Source: JAWWOL01 sp033851545 (GTDB lineage Bacteria > Actinomycetota > Actinomycetes > JAWWOL01). Taken from it: DNA of 64,000 nt. Positions 26,305 to 36,647 of this stretch are shown piece after piece; within the stretch, counting starts at the first letter, position 1; each line of letters opens with the position of its first letter. A program made the position numbers and the translations under genes. The stretch is from assembly GCA_033851545.1 (NCBI GenBank), contig JAWWOO010000002.1, forward strand, positions 1-64,000. Direction: 5' to 3'. The notes beneath the pieces were generated by a model. The model worked only from the letters and a program-made list of their open reading frames with translations, had not been told where the DNA came from and searched no databases.

Positions 26305-26407
26305 ATGTGCATCCTACTTGTCTCAGGACCGCTCAGGTGAGGTGATGCTCTAACCCCGCAGGCGACGGTGTCCAGTCGCTCAACTCGGTGGAAGGAGGGA
26401 ACGGTAG

Positions 26408-28120
26408 ATGAGCAGTCGCTACGCCATCGGCGTCGACCTCGGAACAGCCTCCGCGCGGGCGCTGCTGGTGGACCTTGTCAGCGGTGACGAGCTGGCAACA
26501 GCCTGCGCCGACTATCCGAGTGGAGTCCTCGATAGTGTGCTGCCCTCGACCGGGCAGCAGCTGCCGCCCACCTGGGCTTTGCAGGACCCGCAGGACTGGC
26601 TGGACACGTTGCAGTCGACCGTTGCGGAGGTGCTGGTTCGGGCGCAAGTGCCGCCGGAACAGGTGGTTGGTATCGGCATCGCTGCGACCTGCTGCACGGT
26701 GCTGCCGACAAAGGCGACGGGCGAGGCACTGGCCGCTGACGTCAGGTGGAGCGCAGACCCCCACGCCTGGCCCAAGCTGTGGAAGCACCACGCGGCGCAG
26801 CCACAGGCCGACCGGCTGACGCTGGCGGCCCAGGAAACAGGTACAGGCATGCTGGACGCCTACGGCGGTCGGTACTCGTCCGAGTGGGTGCTGCCGAAGG
26901 CGTTGCAGATGTTGGAGGAGTCCCCAGAGGCATTCACCGCCGCCGAGCGTCTGGTCGAGGCCGCGGACTGGGTGGTGTGGCAGCTGGTCGGTCGGGAAGT
27001 CCGGGGCGCGCAGATGGCCGGCTACAAGGCAGGCCTCCGCATCGAGCACTCCGAGGATGGGGACGGCGCCGGCGGCTTCCCTGCTCGCAGCTACCTGGCG
27101 GCGGTACACCCACGACTACCCGAGGTACTCGAGAAGCTTTCGTGGCTTGCTGAGCACCTGGCTCCAGGCGAGCGCGCCGGAGGTTTGGCCGCGCCCTGGG
27201 CGCGGAGGCTGGGACTGCCACCGGGGACGCCGGTCGCGGTTGGCAACATCGACGCGCAGGTGTGCGCCGCTGCCTGCGGGGCGCTCGACGCCGGTCAGAT
27301 GACCCTGGTGATGGGTACCAGTGTGTGCAATCTGCTGCTGGCCGAGCATGGCCGGCCGGTGCCGGGAACCGGCGGGGTTGTTCTCGGCGGGATCGCGTCG
27401 GGCCTGTGGGCGTACGAGGCCGGTCAGGCGGGCGTCGGGGACATGCTCGGTTGGTTCGTCCGGCACCAGCTCCCGGCAACCCTTGAACGAGCCGCAGAAG
27501 AGGCCAACCGCAGCCCCTTCGAGCTTCTGGAGGGTTCGGCGAGTGTCCAGGCCCCGGGCGAGTGCGGCGTGGTCGCGCTGGATTGGTGGAACGGCAACCG
27601 TTCCGTCCTGATGGACGCTGACCTGTCCGGGGTGCTGGTCGGGCTGACGCTGACGACCAGGCCGGAGGACATCTATCGGGCTCTGATCGACGCCGCCGCG
27701 TTCGGCCAGCGCCGGATCATCGAGACGTTCGAACGGGCCGGGGTGCCGGTGCGCGAGGTGGTCGCCTGTGGTGGTCTGGCCACGAAGAGCCCGCTGCTGA
27801 TGCAAGTGCTCGCCGACGTGACCCGCCGAGAGATGCGGGTGTCAGCCAGCAAGCAGACGGCAGCCCTTGGGGCGGCGCTGCACGCCGCCGTCGCGGCGGG
27901 CGAGGCCGGCGGTGGCTTCGCCTCGATCTCCGAGGCGGCAGCGCATCTGGCTCGGCTGGAGGAGCGGGTGTATCGACCCCGGCCGACGGAGGCCGCCGCC
28001 TACGACGAGCTGTACGACATCTACTCGGAACTGCACGACTACTTCGGCCGAACCAGGCCACAGATCATGCACGACCTCATGAGACGGCTCCGGCAGCGCC
28101 ACCCGAGTTCTCGGGGCTGA
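26408..28120 (+). CDS. FGGY-family pentulose kinase (ribulokinase-like)
   Basis: A 570-residue FGGY kinase. Length and N-terminal layout (AIGVDLGTASARALLVDL; YPSGVLDSVLP; WALQDPQDWLD) match the AraB ribulokinase branch rather than xylulose or glycerol kinases. The ATP-site signature is GGLATKSPLLMQVLADVT. Such enzymes phosphorylate ribulose or related ketoses at C5. GGAAGGAGGG precedes the ATG. It is the first gene of the sugar operon, so the phosphorylated product is probably the effector and the substrate of the SIS enzyme at the operon end. No epimerase or sugar isomerase gene of the arabinose pathway is present nearby. Confidence 0.85.
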   Translation: MSSRYAIGVDLGTASARALLVDLVSGDELATACADYPSGVLDSVLPSTGQQLPPTWALQDPQDWLDTLQSTVAEVLVRAQVPPEQVVGIGIAATCCTVLPTKATGEALAADVRWSADPHAWPKLWKHHAAQPQADRLTLAAQETGTGMLDAYGGRYSSEWVLPKALQMLEESPEAFTAAERLVEAADWVVWQLVGREVRGAQMAGYKAGLRIEHSEDGDGAGGFPARSYLAAVHPRLPEVLEKLSWLAEHLAPGERAGGLAAPWARRLGLPPGTPVAVGNIDAQVCAAACGALDAGQMTLVMGTSVCNLLLAEHGRPVPGTGGVVLGGIASGLWAYEAGQAGVGDMLGWFVRHQLPATLERAAEEANRSPFELLEGSASVQAPGECGVVALDWWNGNRSVLMDADLSGVLVGLTLTTRPEDIYRALIDAAAFGQRRIIETFERAGVPVREVVACGGLATKSPLLMQVLADVTRREMRVSASKQTAALGAALHAAVAAGEAGGGFASISEAAAHLARLEERVYRPRPTEAAAYDELYDIYSELHDYFGRTRPQIMHDLMRRLRQRHPSSRG

Positions 28121-28192
28121 TCGAGCCGCCGTTGCGCAAGTCCCCTGACCCGACCTTGTGACCTGGCAAACACAACAGAAGCGAGGCACCAC

Positions 28193-29341
28193 ATGCACGG
28201 CAAGATCACCGGATTTCACGTTGGCACGGCCGGTATCACGGCGGTGGCGGTTCTCACGCTCGCCGCTTGCGGGTCCAATTCCAGCCCCAAGGCCACCGCG
28301 GCCAACACGAGCACCGCCCCATCCTCGGGCGCCGGAAGCTCCGCCGCGGCCGCGCCTGCCAGCGGCGCGACGAGCAGTGGTCCGGTCTCGACCAGCGCGA
28401 CGACGGGGGGCAGCGCCAAGGGCGGCACCATTTACAACGTGGTCAAGCTCGCCGGAGGAGGCTGGTTCAACCGGATGGAGACCGGTAACAAGAAATGGGT
28501 GAGCATGAACGCCGGCTTCACGGTGGACCAGAAGTCCGGCAGCGACGCGAGCCCGGAGAAGCAGATCGCCGTGCTCAGTAACCTGATTCCGCAAAAGCCG
28601 GTCGCAATATCTGTGGTCCCCAATGACCCGCAGTCGCTGCAGGCGGTGCTCAAGCGAGCCCATGATGCGGGCATTGTGATCGTCAGCCAGGAAGCCGCCG
28701 GGATGAAGAACACCGATGCTGACATCGAGGCCTTCCAGGGTGCGAACTACGGCGCCCACCAGATGGACCTGCTAGCAAAGTGCATCGGCAGCGCGGGTGG
28801 ACAGTACGCGCAGTTCGTGGGGGCGCTGACGGTGACCAGCCACATGGACTGGGCTGCGGGTGCGCTCGCGCAGGCAAAGGCGCACTACCCGAGCATCACG
28901 CGCATCGGTGACCCGATCTCCTCCAACGAAAGTGAGGACACCGCCTACGAGCAGACCAAGCAGTTGCTCGCCAAGTACCCGAACATCAAGGGGATCTTGG
29001 GTGCGGCGTCGACAGACGTCGCCGGAGCCGGCCGTGCTGTCGCGGAGGCCGGAAAGTCCGGCAGCATCTGCGTCGTCGGCACGTCATTGCCGTCGATCTC
29101 CGGTGCTCTGCTCAAGACCGGGGCGGTCGACGAGATCACCTTCTGGGACCCAGCACTGGCCGGGGAGGCGATGCTCAACGCGGCGAAGATGATGCTGGGC
29201 GGCCAGAAGATCGTGACCGGCAGCAACCTGGGTGTCGAGGGCTACGGGAACATGACCCAGGACCAGTCGTCACCGACCACGTACTACGGCAACGCCTGGG
29301 TTGATGTCACCAGTGCCAACGCCGCCCAGTACCCCTTCTAG
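28193..29341 (+). CDS. Sugar ABC transporter substrate-binding lipoprotein
   Basis: A 382-residue periplasmic-binding-protein-like lipoprotein with a lipobox LAAC (signal peptide to about residue 25) and then a long Ala/Ser/Thr-rich tether to about residue 75. The type I sugar-binding (RbsB-like) domain follows: SVVPNDPQSLQAVLKRAHDAG, FVGALTVTSHMDWAAGAL and ILGAASTDVAGAGRAVAEAG. It delivers the ligand to the permeases encoded downstream. The family includes ribose, autoinducer-2 and rhamnose binders, so the ligand is not fixed. Confidence 0.9.
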   Translation: MHGKITGFHVGTAGITAVAVLTLAACGSNSSPKATAANTSTAPSSGAGSSAAAAPASGATSSGPVSTSATTGGSAKGGTIYNVVKLAGGGWFNRMETGNKKWVSMNAGFTVDQKSGSDASPEKQIAVLSNLIPQKPVAISVVPNDPQSLQAVLKRAHDAGIVIVSQEAAGMKNTDADIEAFQGANYGAHQMDLLAKCIGSAGGQYAQFVGALTVTSHMDWAAGALAQAKAHYPSITRIGDPISSNESEDTAYEQTKQLLAKYPNIKGILGAASTDVAGAGRAVAEAGKSGSICVVGTSLPSISGALLKTGAVDEITFWDPALAGEAMLNAAKMMLGGQKIVTGSNLGVEGYGNMTQDQSSPTTYYGNAWVDVTSANAAQYPF

Positions 29342-29357
29342 AGAACAGGGAGAGGAC

Positions 29358-30917
29358 ATGTCAAGCAGCGCCAGCCACCAGGCGCACGACGCCGGCGGCG
29401 CCGTCATCGCAGGCCCCGCCGGGCTGGCGCTGCAGGCACGTGACATCGGAAAACGCTACGGCGGGATCGTTGCCCTGCGAGGCGTAGATCTCGACATCCG
29501 TGCCGGCGAGGTGCACTGCCTCGCCGGCGCGAATGGCTCGGGAAAATCCACGCTCATCAAGATCCTGAGCGGCGTCGAGGCGCCAGACACCGGACAGATC
29601 ACTGTTGACGGCCAGCCCTTGGCGCGCCTCGGGGTGCTGGACGCCATGGTCCGCGGCATCCAGGTCATTTACCAGGACCTGTCTTTGTTCCCGAACCTCA
29701 ACGTGGTCGAAAACATCGCCATGACGTCGAGGACGGCGGGACGCGCGCGCATCGTCTCAGCCGGCTCCGGCCGGAAGATTGCTCGACAGGCGTTGGACCG
29801 GCTCGCCCTGGGCAACGACGTCGGAATTGAGCTCGACGCCGACGCCTCGGACTTGACAGTCGCCCACCGGCAGCTGGTCGCTATCGCCCGGGCCTTGGCC
29901 TGCGACGTGAGGGTGTTGTTCATGGATGAGCCCACAACCACTCTCACCTGGCGGGAGGTGGACACCTTGTTCACGGTCGTCGAGCGGCTGCGGAGCGAGG
30001 GAGTGGCGATCGTGTTCGTCTCCCACAAGACCGATGAGGTCATGCGCATATCCGACCGGATCACCGTGCTGCGCAACGGCCAGGTTGTGCGTTCGGACGC
30101 AGCCGCGAACCTGGATCGCCGGGCCCTCATCGAGGCTCTCACCGGACAGGTCGAAGAAGTGAGGGCACCGCAGGCCGGGGCGTGGCGAAAGGCTCGCGCC
30201 GTGATGCGGGTGCACGAGCTGGGCTCACCAACGCTGTTCCGGGATGTCACCTTCGATCTGCACGCCGGCGAGATCCTGGGGCTGACCGGTCTGCTCGGGT
30301 CCGGTCGCACCGAGGTCGCCGAGGCCATCTTCGGGCTGGTTCCCCGGCCCACTGGCACTGTTCGCATCGACGGCACCGACGTCCCCGGCTCGTCGGTGGA
30401 CGCAGCCATCGACGCCGGGGTGGCCTACGTGCCGCCGGACCGGATGACCCAGGGAGTGTTCCTCGCCCAGTCGATCCGGCGCAACATCGCGGCCGCCTGG
30501 CTGCGCCAGACCAGCCGGCACGGGACACGCCTCAGCGCAAAATCCGTGGACAGGCTGGTGGAGCGAATGACGGCGAGCCTGAACATCAAGATCGGCCGGG
30601 CATCTGACCCGGTGCGCAGCCTCTCCGGCGGAAACGCACAGAAAGTGGTGCTGGCCAAGTGGCTGGCGACCAACCCCAAGGTGCTGATGCTCAATGGGCC
30701 AACGGTGGGCGTCGACATCGCCTCCAAGGCAGCCATCTTGGACATCCTGAGGGAACGCGCAGCTGGGGGCATGGCTGTCCTGTTGATCTCCGACGACGTC
30801 GAGGAGCTCGTGAACGCCTGTGACCGGATCCTGGTCATCCGGAAGGGTAAACTCTCCCAACTGCTGGAAGGCGAGCAAATCAGCATCGAGCGCGTCCGCG
30901 AAGGGATCGTGACGTGA
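29358..30917 (+). CDS. Sugar ABC transporter ATP-binding protein (RbsA-like)
   Basis: A 519-residue protein with two fused ATPase domains. Domain 1 has Walker A GANGSGKST (57-65) and Walker B MDEPTTTLT. Domain 2 has a degenerate P-loop (LLGSGRTEVAE), a good signature LSGGNAQKVVLAKWLA, but a broken Walker B: NGPTVGVD at 446-453 where DEPTRGID is usual, so the Asp and catalytic Glu are both missing. Domain 2 signature plus domain 1 Walker motifs would still form one working site. The start is ATG 29358 behind GGGAGAGG; the frame extends upstream into the binding-protein gene. It overlaps the next permease by 4 bases. Confidence 0.9.
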   Translation: MSSSASHQAHDAGGAVIAGPAGLALQARDIGKRYGGIVALRGVDLDIRAGEVHCLAGANGSGKSTLIKILSGVEAPDTGQITVDGQPLARLGVLDAMVRGIQVIYQDLSLFPNLNVVENIAMTSRTAGRARIVSAGSGRKIARQALDRLALGNDVGIELDADASDLTVAHRQLVAIARALACDVRVLFMDEPTTTLTWREVDTLFTVVERLRSEGVAIVFVSHKTDEVMRISDRITVLRNGQVVRSDAAANLDRRALIEALTGQVEEVRAPQAGAWRKARAVMRVHELGSPTLFRDVTFDLHAGEILGLTGLLGSGRTEVAEAIFGLVPRPTGTVRIDGTDVPGSSVDAAIDAGVAYVPPDRMTQGVFLAQSIRRNIAAAWLRQTSRHGTRLSAKSVDRLVERMTASLNIKIGRASDPVRSLSGGNAQKVVLAKWLATNPKVLMLNGPTVGVDIASKAAILDILRERAAGGMAVLLISDDVEELVNACDRILVIRKGKLSQLLEGEQISIERVREGIVT

Positions 30918-31960
30918 CAGTGCTTGAGCAGTTGCTGCCGACCGTCCGACGGCACCGGGACAGCCGCACACGTCCACCTCGTTGGCGGGGGAAAAACAAC
31001 GAGGGAGTGCTTCTGCTGGTCACACTGGCGATGCTGGCGGTGATCATGGCGGTAGACCCAGGCGCGGTGTCAGCGAGTCTTGCCGGTGACATCGTGCGCG
31101 CCGCGATGGACAACATGGCCCTCGCGCTCGGCGTCCTGCTGATCCTGCTCTCCGGTGGGATCGACGTGTCTTTCACCGCCATCGCGATCTTCGGCGGCTA
31201 CGCCACCGTCACCTTCATGCTGGACCACAACCTCGACGGCGGCCTGTGGCCATTTGTCGTGGCCACGCTGATCGGCTCTCTGCTCGGTCTCGGCAATGCA
31301 CTGCTCGTGGCGGGATTCCGGCTGCAGACCCTGATCGCGACGCTGGCGATGCAAAGCATCGTCTGGGGGTCCCTGCTGGCCTTCGTGGGCTCCACCTATC
31401 ACTCGACGCTGCCGCCGGCGTTGGCCAGGACCGGGCAGTCGCAGCTGCTTCGACTGGGGGACAGCCCCGTCAGCACCTTGGTCGTCCCAGTCGCGCTGAT
31501 CGCCGTGTCGTTGGCCTTGGTCCTCCGCTGGACGATGTTCGGCCGCTCCGTCTACGCCATCGGCGGCGACGCCGAGGCCGCAAAACGGGCCGGCATCAGG
31601 GTTGGCCGTGTCCAGACACTGGTGTTCGCAGCCGCCGGCGCCCTCGCCGGCTTTGCCGGCATGGTGCACGTCACGCTGGTCCAGCACGCCTCGCCGTACG
31701 AGTTGGTGGGTACCGAGCTCAGCGTCATCGCGGCTGTCGTGATCGGCGGCGCCTCGGACGCCGGAGGGCGTGGCTCCGTGCAGGGCACCGTGCTTGGCGT
31801 GCTGCTGATCTCACTGATCACCAATAGCCTCGTCCGGCTGGGCGTACCCAGCTTCTGGCAGCAAGCCGTCGAAGGCCTGCTCATCCTCGCCGGGGTCGCG
31901 ATCCAAGCCCAGAGCCGACGCCGACGCACCCACCGCTCGCCGATTCTGGAGGCAAGATGA
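30914..31960 (+). CDS. Sugar ABC transporter permease 1
   Basis: A 348-residue membrane permease of the RbsC/branched-chain superfamily. An early helix carries LLSGGIDVSF, the substrate-channel signature of this group, and about nine to ten hydrophobic segments follow. The conserved loop near GGDAEAAKRAGIRVGRVQ contacts the ATPase. It uses a GTG start in a GTGA overlap. It pairs with the following gene into a heterodimeric channel, rather than the homodimer formed by RbsC. Confidence 0.9.
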   Translation: MTVLEQLLPTVRRHRDSRTRPPRWRGKNNEGVLLLVTLAMLAVIMAVDPGAVSASLAGDIVRAAMDNMALALGVLLILLSGGIDVSFTAIAIFGGYATVTFMLDHNLDGGLWPFVVATLIGSLLGLGNALLVAGFRLQTLIATLAMQSIVWGSLLAFVGSTYHSTLPPALARTGQSQLLRLGDSPVSTLVVPVALIAVSLALVLRWTMFGRSVYAIGGDAEAAKRAGIRVGRVQTLVFAAAGALAGFAGMVHVTLVQHASPYELVGTELSVIAAVVIGGASDAGGRGSVQGTVLGVLLISLITNSLVRLGVPSFWQQAVEGLLILAGVAIQAQSRRRRTHRSPILEAR

Positions 31961-32976
31961 GCACATCCGGGCATTTGCTGGGTCGGCTGTCAGCCCGCGG
32001 CGCCGTCAATCCACACACGACCTCACTGATGGGCCTGGTGGTCATCGTCGGCCTACTTTTCAGCATCATCAACCCCAAGGTCTACCCCAGCGTTCTCAAC
32101 ATGCAGTCGATGGCCTACGCGCTCCCTGAGATCGGACTGCTCTCCCTGGCAGTCTGCGTGACGATGAGCACAGGAGGCATTGACCTGTCCATCGTCGCCA
32201 CCGCGAACCTCTCGGCGATCACTCTCGCCGCCGTCTCCGGCTGGCAGAGCTCACCAGCTGTGCTGATGACGCCGGTTGCCGTCCTGGCCGCCTTGGCCGT
32301 TGGTGGCGCCTGCGGAGCGGTGAACGGACTGCTGGTCACACGCGCCCGCATTGCGCCGATCCTGGCGACCTTGGCCAGCATGCAGGTCTACGCGGGGCTG
32401 GCGGTGCTGGCCACAAAGGGCAAGCCGCTCAGCAGCGCGCCGAACTCTGTTCTGGCCCTGGGCACGAAAACCGAGGCCGGGGTGCCCGTAGCGTTTCTCG
32501 TGCTGCTCCTTGCGGCGGCACTGCTGTGGCTGATTGTCAACAAGACCGCGTTCGGCTGGCGGCTGATTTTCGTCGGCGCCAGCGCCACCGCCGCCACTTA
32601 CTCCGGCATCCAGCCCGGGAAGGTGCTGCTGCGTACCTACCTGCTCGCCGGCCTGGTCTCCGGGCTGGCGGGCGTCATGATGCTCGCCCATTCCGCCTAT
32701 GCCAGTGCCGACTACGGATCCTCCTATCTGCTGCTGGCCATCACGATCGCGGTTCTCGGTGGCACGGATCCCTTCGGCGGCCGAGGGCCGGTGTTGGGGG
32801 TCCTGGTCGCGTCGTTGTTGCTGCAGATGGTTTCCAGCGGCTTCGATATCCAGGGCATCAGCCCGTACATGTTCCAAGCGACGCAGGGCCTGATCCTGGC
32901 CGGGGTGCTGGTGGCGGCCAGCCGTCGCGGCGGGCTGGGGAGGCTGCGGCGACGGGCCAAATTGGCGCCGACCTGA
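31957..32976 (+). CDS. Sugar ABC transporter permease 2
   Basis: A 339-residue second permease of the same family, with CVTMSTGGIDLSIVATANL as the channel signature and a GGTDPFGGRGPVLG loop near the C-terminus. It overlaps the first permease gene by 4 bases (ATGA). Two distinct permeases with one double ATPase resemble the LsrCD or RhaPQ layout. Confidence 0.9.
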   Translation: MSTSGHLLGRLSARGAVNPHTTSLMGLVVIVGLLFSIINPKVYPSVLNMQSMAYALPEIGLLSLAVCVTMSTGGIDLSIVATANLSAITLAAVSGWQSSPAVLMTPVAVLAALAVGGACGAVNGLLVTRARIAPILATLASMQVYAGLAVLATKGKPLSSAPNSVLALGTKTEAGVPVAFLVLLLAAALLWLIVNKTAFGWRLIFVGASATAATYSGIQPGKVLLRTYLLAGLVSGLAGVMMLAHSAYASADYGSSYLLLAITIAVLGGTDPFGGRGPVLGVLVASLLLQMVSSGFDIQGISPYMFQATQGLILAGVLVAASRRGGLGRLRRRAKLAPT

Positions 32977-33045
32977 TCCCACCCACCCCGAAAGCGCCGT
33001 TGCCGTAACTCTTTTCCTTGCACCGCGGACCACTGGGAGCACACG

Positions 33046-33666
33046 TTGACAGATCAGGCCGATCTCATCGTCGAGCGGGCGAGGACGGCAATCCGGACAG
33101 AGGCCGACGCCGTCGCCCGAGTCGCCGACCAGCTCGACGAGACGTTCGTGCTCGTGATGCAGCTGCTGTTGAGCTGCCCAGGAAAGGTCATCGTTTCCGG
33201 TGCCGGAACATCTGGCACGATCGCGCGACGGATGGCACACCTGCTTTCGGTGTGCGGCACACCGTCCTTCTTTCTCGACCCCACTGACGGGTTGCACGGG
33301 TCACTGGGCGCGGTGGCTGCTGGTGACGTGCTGATCGGGTTGTCCAAGGGCGGGGAGACGAGCGAGTTGACCGAGCTGATCAAACGGGCGGCTGTTCGTG
33401 GCGCCAACACTGTCGCCTTGACCGCGATGCTCGGCAGCCCGATGGGCCGTGCCGCTGACGTGAGCGTCCTGATCGACAGCGATGGCGCGGACCCGGGAAC
33501 GCTCATCGCGATGGGATCCACCCTGGCAGCGGCGGCGTGGGGCGACGCCCTCGCACAGGCGCTGATGGCCGCCCGCAACTACTCGTGGGAGGACGTGCTG
33601 TTCACGCACCCGGGAGGTGCCGTCGGCAAGCACGGCGACTCCCCCCAGTCACGTCACCGCCGCTAG
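33046..33666 (+). CDS. SIS-domain sugar-phosphate isomerase (KdsD-like, no CBS)
   Basis: A 206-residue SIS protein: VIVSGAGTSGTIARRMAHLL, GDVLIGLSKGGETSEL and a C-terminal HPGGAVGKH that matches the HPGGxLG of arabinose-5-phosphate isomerases (KdsD/GutQ). The paired CBS domains of those enzymes are absent. The start is TTG 33046 with GGGAG upstream. It closes the sugar operon, 69 bases after permease 2. With the pentulose kinase it suggests conversion between a ketose and an aldose phosphate such as ribulose-5-P and arabinose-5-P. A hexulose-phosphate isomerase role is the main alternative. Confidence 0.82.
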   Translation: MTDQADLIVERARTAIRTEADAVARVADQLDETFVLVMQLLLSCPGKVIVSGAGTSGTIARRMAHLLSVCGTPSFFLDPTDGLHGSLGAVAAGDVLIGLSKGGETSELTELIKRAAVRGANTVALTAMLGSPMGRAADVSVLIDSDGADPGTLIAMGSTLAAAAWGDALAQALMAARNYSWEDVLFTHPGGAVGKHGDSPQSRHRR

Positions 33667-33683
33667 TACGACGCGTCGAGCCA

Positions 33684-35255
<1,572 letters not shown>

Positions 35256-35413
35256 CTGACCATCGTATCGGCCGCGGTCACGCGACCCGGTCACCACCAA
35301 ATGCGTTTCGCTCAACTAGGTGACAGGCGCGCATCGTAGGTCGATGCTGAACAGGTTCCGCACCAGCGATCGGCTCTTCGGGGAATCGACGACTGGCGCA
35401 CAAGGGGGAACGG

Positions 35414-35776
35414 ATGAGCGTGATCTTGACGCGACCCCCGGGGGTGATGGCGCCCGTTCCGCTCGATCTGGACGGTCTCCTGCGGGCGGTCATCGCGAGG
35501 GCGAGCGAGCTCGCGCCCGACGCCGACCCGCTGCTGGACGTGACGGTCGACGGGGTGCGGTGTGCCCTGACCCCCGTACATCCGTCCAGGGCCGACGCGC
35601 TGAGCCCACGCGAGCGGGAGATCGCCCGGATGGTGGCCCAGGGCTACACGAACAAGATGATCGCGAGCGTCCTGGACATCAGCCTCTGGACGGTGTCGAC
35701 GCACCTGCGCCGGATCTTCGCCAAGCTCGGCGTCTCGACCCGTGCCGCGATGGTGGCGCTAGTGGTCGAGCGCTGA
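35414..35776 (+). CDS. LuxR-type helix-turn-helix protein
   Basis: A 120-residue protein with an unassigned N-terminal 55 residues and a C-terminal LuxR/NarL DNA-binding domain (ALSPREREIARMVAQGYTNK, then ISLWTVSTHLRRIFAKLGV). No receiver domain is present, so it is not a classical response regulator. GGGGGAACGG precedes the ATG. It ends inside the converging small membrane gene by 18 bases. Confidence 0.85.
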   Translation: MSVILTRPPGVMAPVPLDLDGLLRAVIARASELAPDADPLLDVTVDGVRCALTPVHPSRADALSPREREIARMVAQGYTNKMIASVLDISLWTVSTHLRRIFAKLGVSTRAAMVALVVER

Positions 35777-35959
35777 GTCCCCGGTCTCGAGCTCCGCCAG
35801 CCGCTGGTGCAACCGCTCGCGCACCTGCTCCGGGGTGTACGCGGCCCGTCGCCGTTGCGAGCGGACCACGACGACTCCGGTTGCCGCCACGCCCATGACG
35901 CCGGCCAGTCCGGCCAGCTTGCCGAGCGCCTTCAGCGTGTTCCTGGACAGCATCTGCAT
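35759..35959 (-). CDS. Small single-pass membrane protein
   Basis: A 66-residue protein: a hydrophobic segment LAGLAGVMGVAATGVVVV (about 16-33), a basic RSQRRR stop-transfer sequence, then a charged helix (YTPEQVRERLHQRLAELE). The pattern fits an N-in or signal-anchored small protein. The family is not recognised. Third-position GC bias supports coding. It is divergent from the papain-like hydrolase gene by 11 bases, so the two probably share a control region. Confidence 0.65.
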   Translation of the reverse strand: MQMLSRNTLKALGKLAGLAGVMGVAATGVVVVRSQRRRAAYTPEQVRERLHQRLAELETGDSALDH

Positions 35960-35970
35960 AGGCTACGGGC

Positions 35971-36627
35971 ATGGCGCGTAGCCCGGTGGCACCGATCAGT
36001 CTCGACGAGGCCGTCGAGCTGACGCGTACGGGCGACCTGTGGCTCTTCCGTGGCCGTACGCCTGCCGACCGGGCGATCCAGCTGACCACGAACGCGCCGG
36101 TCAACCATGTCGGGATGGCGGTCGTGCTCGACGACCTGCGGCCGCTGTTGTGGCACGCGGAGCTGGGCAAATCGCTCACCGACCTGTGGTCCGGCAATCA
36201 CCAACGAGGCGTGCAGCTGCACGACCTGCGGGCGGCGGTCGTGCTCTGGGCGACACGGTACGGACAGCGCGCGTGGCTGCGTCAGCTCGAGGGGCCGGTG
36301 TCACAATCTGATGAGGATTCGTTGCTTCGTACGATCGCCCGGCTCGACGGGACGCCGTTCCCCAGCGCGGCGGTTCTGGCCGGCCGCTGGTTGCGCGGAC
36401 GCACACCTCTGTATCGGCGCCATCGCGACGCCCACGGCCACGAGGTAGATCTCGAAAGTGCTTACTGCGCCGAGATTGTCGCCATCACCTACGAGTCGAT
36501 GGGATTGCTGGACGCCGGCCGACGGCCGGCGGCTTACGACCCCGGCAGCTTCTGGAGCGGGGACCAGCTGGCCCTGCGCAAGGGTGCCCGGCTCGGCGGT
36601 GAGATCGCTGTCGATGTGCCGCTGTGA
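35971..36627 (+). CDS. YiiX/NlpC-P60-like cysteine hydrolase
   Basis: A 218-residue protein with the permuted papain-like (YiiX/YebB) layout: GDLWLFRGRTPADRAIQL, the likely catalytic His in APVNHVGMAVVLD and the likely Cys in AYCAEIVAITYESMGLL. Enzymes of this fold cleave amide or acyl bonds in peptidoglycan peptides or lipids. There is no signal peptide, so it may act in the cytoplasm or at the inner membrane. Substrate unknown. Confidence 0.72.
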   Translation: MARSPVAPISLDEAVELTRTGDLWLFRGRTPADRAIQLTTNAPVNHVGMAVVLDDLRPLLWHAELGKSLTDLWSGNHQRGVQLHDLRAAVVLWATRYGQRAWLRQLEGPVSQSDEDSLLRTIARLDGTPFPSAAVLAGRWLRGRTPLYRRHRDAHGHEVDLESAYCAEIVAITYESMGLLDAGRRPAAYDPGSFWSGDQLALRKGARLGGEIAVDVPL

Positions 36628-36647
36628 GCCCGTAGCAGGGGATGCTG

